Source: Corinectria fuckeliana (lineage: Eukaryota > Ascomycota > Sordariomycetes > Hypocreales > Nectriaceae). From it: 64,000 nucleotides of DNA. Below are positions 57,317-64,000 of the stretch, piece after piece. Both the position numbers and the translations under genes were made by a program. How positions within the stretch are numbered: position 1 is the first letter of the stretch; every line of letters starts with the position of its first letter. The stretch spans positions 1 through 64,000 of the forward strand of contig WPDH01000038.1 of the NCBI GenBank assembly GCA_019137255.1. The letters run 5' to 3'. The notes under the pieces were generated by a model. The model saw only the letters and a program-made list of their open reading frames with translations. It ran no database searches and was not told where the DNA came from.

Positions 57317-58059
57317 ATGGACTCAAGCACAACATCGGTCAACACCATCGAGAGATACATCACGCCGCCGCCCGCCGGCAACTTCGACAGCGACGAAGAC
57401 GTGGTAGGCTTCGCCGATGCGCCCTGGCCGCCGGAGAAGCATACGGAGCCCGCGCGCGCCGTCGTGTCCGTCGTCGATGCGCCCGTCGTCCACGCCGCGC
57501 AACCTCCGGGCCGCGGCCACGACGAGCCCCCGGTGCTAGACCCGCCCGCGCCGCCGGTAGAAGCCGTCCCTCCTCCGGTCGTCGTGCTCACCGGATGGAG
57601 GCTCTTCGTCGACTCCATCTGGGCAATCGCCGCCTTCACGCTGCCGTGGTTCTCGAGCACCATCATCTCGTGGTCGCCCATCAGCCGAGTCAGCCTGCAC
57701 GACGCGCCCAAAGGGGTGTACGTACGTACGAGCACGTGGACGACATGTTTGCTGACTCCGCCAGCATGATGAGCCTGGTCTTCAGCACCGTCGAGTCGGG
57801 CTCCATCCTGCTCTTCCCCTTGGTCGCCTGCCTCCCGTCGTGCTTCAGCGAGCCCCGTGGCGCGTCCCCGCGGCCGCCGTGCTTCGAAAACATCTCAAGT
57901 GCCTGGATCGGCTTCCTCCTTCTGAGTCCGTTGGCGACGGGGTCGTTTACATGGGCGTCGGCGAACTTCTCCTGCGTGGATGGCGACGAGAGCGCGCGGT
58001 GCAAGGTCGGCAGCGGGCTGGTTCGCGCAATTGGAGTGTATCGCGTGTTTGCATTGTAA
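57317..58059 (+). CDS. Small multi-pass membrane protein, unknown function
   Basis: Model: exon 57317-57717, intron 57718-57764 (47 nt, GTACGT donor, CTGAC branch-like site, CCAG acceptor), exon 57765-58059, giving 231 residues. The first 90 residues are low-complexity, Pro/Val/Ala-rich and acidic (ITPPPAGNFDSDEDVV). Then come hydrophobic segments: about 93-115 (WRLFVDSIWAIAAFTLPWF), VFSTVESGSILLFPLVACL after the splice, and WIGFLLLSPLATGSFTW. Three or so transmembrane segments are likely. The donor sits inside a (GTAC)3 run. An alternative is that this run changed the frame, because reading past it in the next frame gives a continuous protein-like stretch (EHVDDMFADSASMMS). I do not recognise the family. 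Confidence 0.5.
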
Positions 58060-58668
58060 ATGCTTTCTACTCGCAGTCCGTCCATGGGTTTTCGGTGGCT
58101 GACCTTGCCGCAGATACGCCATATTAGCGGCTGATCTTACGGTTTCCAAATATCTGCACAGATGGCTGGCCCGGAAGCAGGAGGTTGAGAATAGCATTGT
58201 TTAAGTCGGCGTCCAATGTACATGCGATGGGATATTGTGCAGTAGGATACCATATGCGGATACGATTTTACGAATACATGCAGAGAGTCTACGCCCAGAT
58301 GGAAACTGCCCTATGCTCACTGTGCACGATGCTTCGTAGAGAGGAAGCCGTCCTTAGTCAACTTGTCACCGTCCAACAAGTCAGCGAGGAAGCATTGCTC
58401 ACCCCCAGAATATGGCGCCCATAGAGAAGACGCAGCAGCCGAGGGGACTGGCTGAGGGGACTGGCGATGTTTTGATTTGATTTGTGGGAACAAGGCCCTG
58501 GAGTGGCAGGTCAAGATGTGGTCGCTTGGGAGAGCCGTGGTGCATTGTACTAAACGATGACTTTTCACGCGACTTGCAAATACCCTTTGCATCCATCGTA
58601 TGCCTCTATGATATGAGTAGAAAATAAGCAGACTCGCCTGGTGTTTTTAAACCAATGCTTGCCTGCCG
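58060..58668. other. Convergent intergenic segment, no gene seen
   Basis: It lies between the 3' ends of the membrane-protein gene and the first regulator of the tail-end pair. Only short, unsupported frames. Confidence 0.4.
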
Positions 58669-60948
58669 TTACTGTACATGTCCCATCAAGAAACTGCCCA
58701 GATCGTCCATCTCCGTGATGCCCTCTAAACCCGCTGTATCTAGCTGAGCAAAAACCGAGCTCCCAAGCTCTTCCTCCGCGCCAAACGCCTCAAACACGCC
58801 GTCAGCTCCATCAAGCTCCGCACCCGTTGGCAGAAACTCCACTTCCGGTCCAGGATCAAGCATGGCCAGCTCCGGGTCGAGGCCCTCGAAAACGCCGTTG
58901 CCTGCGTTGGCGTTCTCCAGTCGATGCGTCTCCACGGCGGCGCTGGCCTTCTGGCTCAGCTCGTCCACCACTGCGCGCAGCACCCTGAAGCTCTTGTCCT
59001 CGATGATTTCCAGCAGCCTGTCGAAGAGGTTGAGGGCCCGCAGAGCTAGGTGCTGGTCGAACGCCACTAGGTCGTGGGACGGGTTGATGGCCATGTTTGA
59101 GAGGATTATGATTAGCCCCGAGAAGTGAGCGCAACAGCATTGCCTGAGGGGATCAGTCTTCGAATCTCAGTAGGGGCAACGGTCCTCCTTACCATATAAG
59201 GCATTCTGTCGGCGTTGCTCCTTGGAACAGCTCCATGCAGCCGCGGCTGACCTCGACGCACTTGCTCCATCCTTCCGGCAACGGCGCCGCCTGTCTGGAG
59301 CCGTAGCATTCACTGGTCCGATGCACGTCAGGGATGCTCGCCATGTTCTGTATGGCCGAGCGGCTAAAGGAGCTGATCCTCTTGACCCAGTCGGCGTTGC
59401 TGCTGTAGATGCCGTGCGTCATGACTTCGGCCAGGAGGTACGCGTGGTGCATCTTGGTCAGCTGGACGAGCTGGCTCGGGCCGACGTTGGACGCGACGTT
59501 TTCGATGTGGAAGACGGCGGGGATGCGCCCGTACCACTGGTCCAGCATGGCTTGCAGACGCGCGACACGCTGTTGGCGCTGTTGGCCCTTGACTTTGCTG
59601 GCGCGGTTGGAGTAGAGTAGGTCGTAGACCTTGCCCTCGATGTGCGCGAGCTCGACGCGCTTGCGGTGGTAGCTGAAGAAAACCTGGCCGTTCTGGGTCC
59701 AGATCAGGCCTGCGCTGTCTGCTGGAGTCGGTACAGGCAGGGGGACGTCGATGTCGTCGTCGAATAGGGTAGCCGGAGTCAAGGCTCTCAGAGAAATGTC
59801 CTGCCGTTGTAAGTCAACTCAGCATTGCGATACGCTTCGTGATGCGAGTGGATCTACGCACCTTGTCGAGGGTATAAGCAATCCAGAACACTCTAGACCT
59901 CTGCTCGGCCTCCTCAAGAGTGTAGAACTTGGACGCTGCCGTTGCATGCAGTCCCAGCCGGTGAGCCAGCCTCACTGCCGTGCCAATGATGACGCTCGCG
60001 GGCTTTGGATCCCGGCTGTTCTGGAACAGCATCACGATGCCCAGCAGGATCTGGACGCCGAGCAAGTCGCTGTCCCTGGTGACCAGCTCCGAGATGACGG
60101 CCTGAGCATTCTTCAAACAGTGATCCGCCTTTTCGATCTGCACCGCATGACTGTCCGCGGCGGTCAGTCTCGGCGTGCGGAACCCCAGCGCCAGGACGAT
60201 CTGCACGGCGGCCCAGGCGCCCCTGTCGCGGCCGGCGCGGTCGTTGTACCACGTCTGGAGCATCCTCATGAAGGTGTCCTGGTGGAACAGGGGGATGACG
60301 GTGTTGAACGACGCAAAGTAGTGGTCGATGATGGGGAGGATGTCGTCCAGGGGCGGGAGGAGAAAGGCGTCTGGTTCGGGGCCGCGGTACGGAATCGGAT
60401 CGATGGGATCGAACCTCCATTGGCCTGGAGTGACGGCCTCGCCTCGTGCTTCCGCATCTGCCATTGCGGCTACTGGGAGAAGGTCCTCGCTGCCCTGCGG
60501 TGAAGGGTTCGCAGGCTGGTGAGCATCTTTCGCCGCATCGAGGACTTGCTGCAGCTGGTTTTCAATCCTGGCCAGCCGAGACTCCAGGACGCCTACGCGG
60601 CCTTGGCTAGATGAAAAATCAGTCGTGGTTCTACAGTTCTGCTTCAGCTAGAGGTTCTGCCTGGCTTCTTACTCGGGGTCCATCTGAGGCTGGGGCTGCG
60701 CTGGCTTGGCTCTGGGTGGGTTTGCCTTCCGGCGTATGACGCTGGTCCGGCAGTCGGCCTTGTAGAGGATACAGTTTGAGCAAACGGGCTTGAGCATGTC
60801 GCATTTGATTTTCTTGGTGAAGCACAGGTCGCAGACTATCTCGTTAGATGTCTTCGCAGCCCAATGTGCAAGTCGAAAGGTACGTACCCTTGCGACGGTT
60901 AGATCGAGCCGCCTCTGCGTCCTCCGGGGAAGTATACATGGTCGTCAT
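58669..60948 (-). CDS. Zn(II)2Cys6 transcription factor with fungal-specific regulator domain
   Basis: Exons 60948-60888, 60835-60673, 60606-59862, 59800-59193 and 59143-58669 join in phase to 683 residues. The first splice completes the cluster C22-x2-C25-x6-C32-x6-C39-x2-C42-x6-C49. A coiled-coil dimerisation helix follows (GVLESRLARIENQLQQVL, about 80-100). The Fungal_trans domain then carries IIDHYFASFNTVIPLFHQDT, GTAVRLAHRLGLHA and EQRSRVFWIAYTLDKDISLR, the last produced by the third splice. The C-terminus is acidic and hydrophobic (ELGSSVFAQLD, EMDDLGSFLMG), a possible activation domain. An in-frame ATG at 61029 would add 27 residues. The targets are unknown. Confidence 0.85.
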
Positions 60949-61426
60949 GATATATCGGGCCAGAAAAGCAAGTAGAGCTCTTGTTCGGTCGTCGACTGTC
61001 TTGAGTTGAGAGACGGGGAGTTGAATCACTTATGTGCATTAGATTACCAAGGAGGCTCAGCTACTTGGGTGATGACAAATCGACCTGGCTGGCTGTAGCT
61101 GCAGATCCGCCGATTGATCCATGGCTCCACTGGACCATTCGGGTAATAAAGATCATGACTCGGGAGAATCACGACTCGGGAGACGGAGAATATCTTGTAC
61201 GTGAGCGTTTGCGCGGGAAAGCGGCCGAGTTGTTGGGACACATGAGTTACGTGGGATGCTTGTTGCTCACCTGGAGTACAAACCGTTGCCATTGTGTTCC
61301 ATGCCATGCTCTACTCTACTTATATCCGGGTATTCACGTATCTTAGACATCTAATCAGTTGTAATGCTTCAAACAGCATCACTTATAAGCTGTACCGTAT
61401 GATTTTTCCGCACCGGTCTCGCCCTG
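60949..61426. other. Intergenic between two regulators
   Basis: Promoter region of the 58669-60948 regulator and 3' flank of the next one. No gene seen. Confidence 0.45.
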
Positions 61427-63600
61427 TCATGTTGTGTTGCTGTTCAGCATGGACCAATACGTCGTGTCCACCCCCTGCAAAGCCCAGTCTTCCAGATCCG
61501 CGGTAAAGCACGGCCACGTCGTAAAGTCGGTGTTGTTCCCAGGACAGGACGAGTGCATATCATCCAGGGAAATGTACGCGCAGTGGCCTGGGCCGGGTGT
61601 TTCGAACGGCATCGCAGACGGCGCCCCTTGCAGGATGCCCCCGTCCGCGGAGCCGCGTGTGGCCGGCGCCGAGCCCGTCGACGGCAGCAGCGTCGACGGC
61701 GGAGGCGTCGGCCCGGGGTCGATGTTGACGGTGCCCAGGAACGGAACGTTCAGGTGGACGGTCCGCTCCTCTCGGCTGCCGCCCACGGGCGAGCACCCCT
61801 GGACGATGGGCAGAAGCTGGCGGAGCGTCTCGGCCGCCTCGAGGCACAGGCGGTCGTTGTTCAGGACGCCCATCTCGCGCATCTTCTGCTGCACCGTCTC
61901 GGCCACGTCGCGGTCCTGCGCGCGCTGCACGTCGCGGCCCGGCACCGGCGGCCCCAGGTAGCCCAGCAGCAGGCTCATGGCGGCGATCAGGGCCGAGTAG
62001 TCGACGTGGCGGCCCGACACGGCCTGGGTGAAGGTGCCGCGGTACTCGAGGAAGCGCGCCAGCACGTCGCGGCTGGCCTGCATGCACGTGGCGCGGTTGT
62101 ACTCGTAGCGCCGCTGGCCCGGGTGCCGCAGGAGGTACGGCAGGTGGAGGAGGATGAGCAGCGAGAAGTGGCGCACCTGGATCTTGGCGGCCGACGAGTC
62201 GTCGACGCAGTGGTCCGACGACGAGCAGCCGAGGTCCGCCATCAGCTTGGCCGCCTGCTCGAGCTCCACGTCCAGCGCCTGCGTCATGGCGTAGGCGTCG
62301 GCGGCGCCGAGGCTGTTGCGGTCCGCCATCTTGCCGGCGATGACCGAGTAGACCTTGCCGAGCCGGTCGCGGGGCGGCTCCGGGGCCCCGGGATCCTCCG
62401 TCATCATGGAGTCGTCGCGCGAGCCGACGGGCAGCCCGAGGATCAGCGAGAGGTAGCGGTCGCTGCAGTTGATGCGGAACCAGAGCACGGCGGGCGAGGG
62501 ATGGCGCTGCATGTCGAAGTCGGCGTCGCAGGACCGGATCGTCTTGGTGGTCCGGCGGTCGATGCCCATCAGCTGCGCCATGTTGAGCGCCCGGCGCGAC
62601 GTCATCCACGACTTGCGCAGGTGGCCGGCGTCGCTCTGGTAGAAGCTCTGCAGGACGAGGCACTCGAGGCCCTCGAGACAGCCCACGAGGTCGTCGTCCG
62701 AGGTGACGAGGCGTCCGCAGACGGCGACCCATTCCTCCATGGTCTCGGCCGGCGGCTTGCCCAGCCGGAGCCGGCTGCGGTCGAAGAAGGGCGGCATCTG
62801 CTGCAGACAGATGGCCAGCTGCAGCAGGCGCTTGGCCAGGAGGGCCGGGTGGCTCGTGGCGTCGGGCACCTGGGCCAGCGCCGAGATGGGCTCGGGCTTG
62901 CCGTCCATCTGGTCCTGCTGCGAGTAGAAGGCCGCGAGCACGTACTTGGCGCCGGGGCTCTGCTGCGAGATGGCGTAGAGCGTCTGCTGCGGCGGGAACA
63001 GGCCGTGGAGCTGCCGCGAGATGGCGCGGTACCTCGCGGCGCGGGCGGTGCTGCGCGAGGGGAAGGGGAAGGGGACCGACTGCGGGCTCGGCAGGCCGAC
63101 GTCGTCCAGGGAGGGCTGGGCCTCGAGCGTCGTCATCTGGCGGGCGTTCCCCACGGCCGAGGAGCCGAAGATGTCGCCGGCGCTGTACGGGCCCGGGGCC
63201 GGCGCCGGCGACTCGGACGGGGTGGGGATCTTCTGGGGCCCGGGATCCGCCGCCGACGCCGACGCCGCCGCCGCCGTGGTGTTGTTGACAATCTTCTCCA
63301 TGAGCTCCTCCAGGCGGCCGAGGCGCTGTGCGAGGCGGCGGTCCGGCGTGGGGGCCGGCTCGACGGCGTCTTCCTGGGAGACGCATCGCGAGTCGCGCGC
63401 GAGACAGCCGACGCAGACGGCGTCTTCGTCGCTGTTGAACTCGCACTTGATCTTGCGGCGGCGGCCTTGAAGGCATCAGTCCAGTTCGACCCAAGATGGT
63501 AGATGTAGGATAGAGGGAAAAAGGAGAGGCCACACTTACATTCCCAGCAACTGCGCGTTCCCTTGCGCACCTTGCGCCGCTTGGCCGCCGGCTCACTCAT
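61427..63600 (-). CDS. Zn(II)2Cys6 transcription factor, GC-rich gene
   Basis: Exons 63600-63540 and 63465-61427 (intron donor GTAAGT, acceptor CAAG) give 699 residues. The splice falls in the second cysteine codon and completes C18-x2-C21-x6-C28-x9-C38-x2-C41-x6-C48, preceded by a basic AAKRRKVRKG stretch. Then follow a short coiled coil (LAQRLGRLEELMEKIVNN), an Ala-rich linker and a regulator domain (LVLQSFYQSDAGHLRKSWM, ALNMAQLMGIDRRTTKTI, LWFRINCSDRYLSLILGLPV). The gene is strikingly GC-rich at third positions. This leaves very long meaningless frames open on both other frames and strand. It is transcribed in tandem with the neighbouring regulator. The targets are unknown. Confidence 0.85.
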
Positions 63601-64000
63601 TGACGCGGACGGAGGTTTTCGGCCGGGGGGGGGGGAGGGGGGGAGGACAAGAACTCGCGGCCCGGAGGATGGAATGGCTGCCGCGGGAATACAGATGGCA
63701 GTCCCGGGGGGATCAGTCACAGCTGGCGGGCGTAAGATGGGTGATTGTTGGACAATTCCTCGTGGTTTGTAAGTGAACGCTCACAATCATGGCGTGCGGA
63801 CGAAGAGACGGATGGCTCCTTTGGATCTGGATCTGCTTCGTCCGCCGAGAATGGACGAGTAATCCCCCTATCGCGGTGAGGATTAATTAGTAATGCCCGT
63901 TCCTCCGCCCTCCGTCGCCACGGAACTCCGCGGCGGGGATCCGCATGCGGTATCGCGCGGGTTTCCAAGGGCAACTCGGCAGCGCGCAGAGCAATTGGTA
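63601..64000. other. Upstream region of the last regulator
   Basis: It contains a G-run (about 63627-63645) just before the start of the regulator gene. No gene recognised before the window end. Confidence 0.4.

Noticed and set aside
61553..63502. 649-codon open frame on the plus strand opposite the last regulator
   Set aside because: Its product is an Arg/Ala/Gly/Val-rich string without motifs. It is a shadow of the GC-rich Zn2Cys6 gene on the other strand.
61560..63596. 678-codon minus-strand frame overlapping the same gene
   Set aside because: Low-complexity Arg/Pro/Ala product in the wrong frame. The zinc cluster and regulator motifs lie in the neighbouring frame.

Overview
The window looks like a filamentous ascomycete (Pezizomycotina) chromosome with a two-compartment genome. 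Long AT-rich blocks of dead transposons alternate sharply with GC-balanced gene islands. Genes carry short introns (about 47-82 nt) with CTAAC/CTGAC-type branch sites. Families seen include Zn(II)2Cys6 regulators, an F-box protein, NLR-like STAND proteins, an AA11 lytic polysaccharide monooxygenase and fungal-type NtaA/DszA oxygenases. I cannot name the species.

Layout. About 1-4050 and 8161-25080 are nearly free of long reading frames, very rich in TpA and poor in CpA/TpG and CpG, as expected after repeat-induced point mutation (RIP). Inside lies a full-length degraded Ty3/gypsy element (11085-23204) with two 371-bp direct LTRs and reverse-transcriptase remnants on the minus strand. The 5' part of a second copy with its own LTR is at 1-2118, and a LINE-like zinc-knuckle relic is near 9.4 kb. 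A small island (about 4.1-8.1 kb) carries one intact three-exon gene of unknown function, a Fic/Doc-family gene interrupted by a stop inside its signature motif, and a Cys-rich fragment.

From 26.1 to 31.2 kb there is a kinase-like gene, truncated gene fragments, a RIP-damaged pogo/Fot-like transposase start and a terminal-inverted-repeat element of about 584 bp. The gene-rich arm starts at 31.3 kb: a frameshifted NB-ARC/TPR NLR-like gene head-to-head with a conserved membrane-anchored protein, a Dabb-domain protein, an F-box protein, an AA11 LPMO with a C-terminal X278-like module, and a LURP-one/Tubby-like protein. It continues with a Zn2Cys6 regulator with an apparent GC-AG intron, a broken NACHT NLR, and a divergent DszC-like/DszA-like pair. 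The window ends with an IroE-like esterase, a small membrane protein and two adjacent Zn2Cys6 regulators.

How the parts fit. The DszC-like and DszA-like flavin monooxygenases share a 1.15-kb intergenic region and are the best candidate for a co-regulated pathway, plausibly release of sulfur or nitrogen from organic compounds. The three regulators, esterase and LPMO fit an accessory, possibly metabolic, region, but nothing in the sequence proves they form one cluster. Two of the lesions in damaged genes (the Fic/Doc and NACHT stop codons) are of the CpA-to-TpA type, suggesting that RIP or RIP-like mutation has touched genes beside the repeats.
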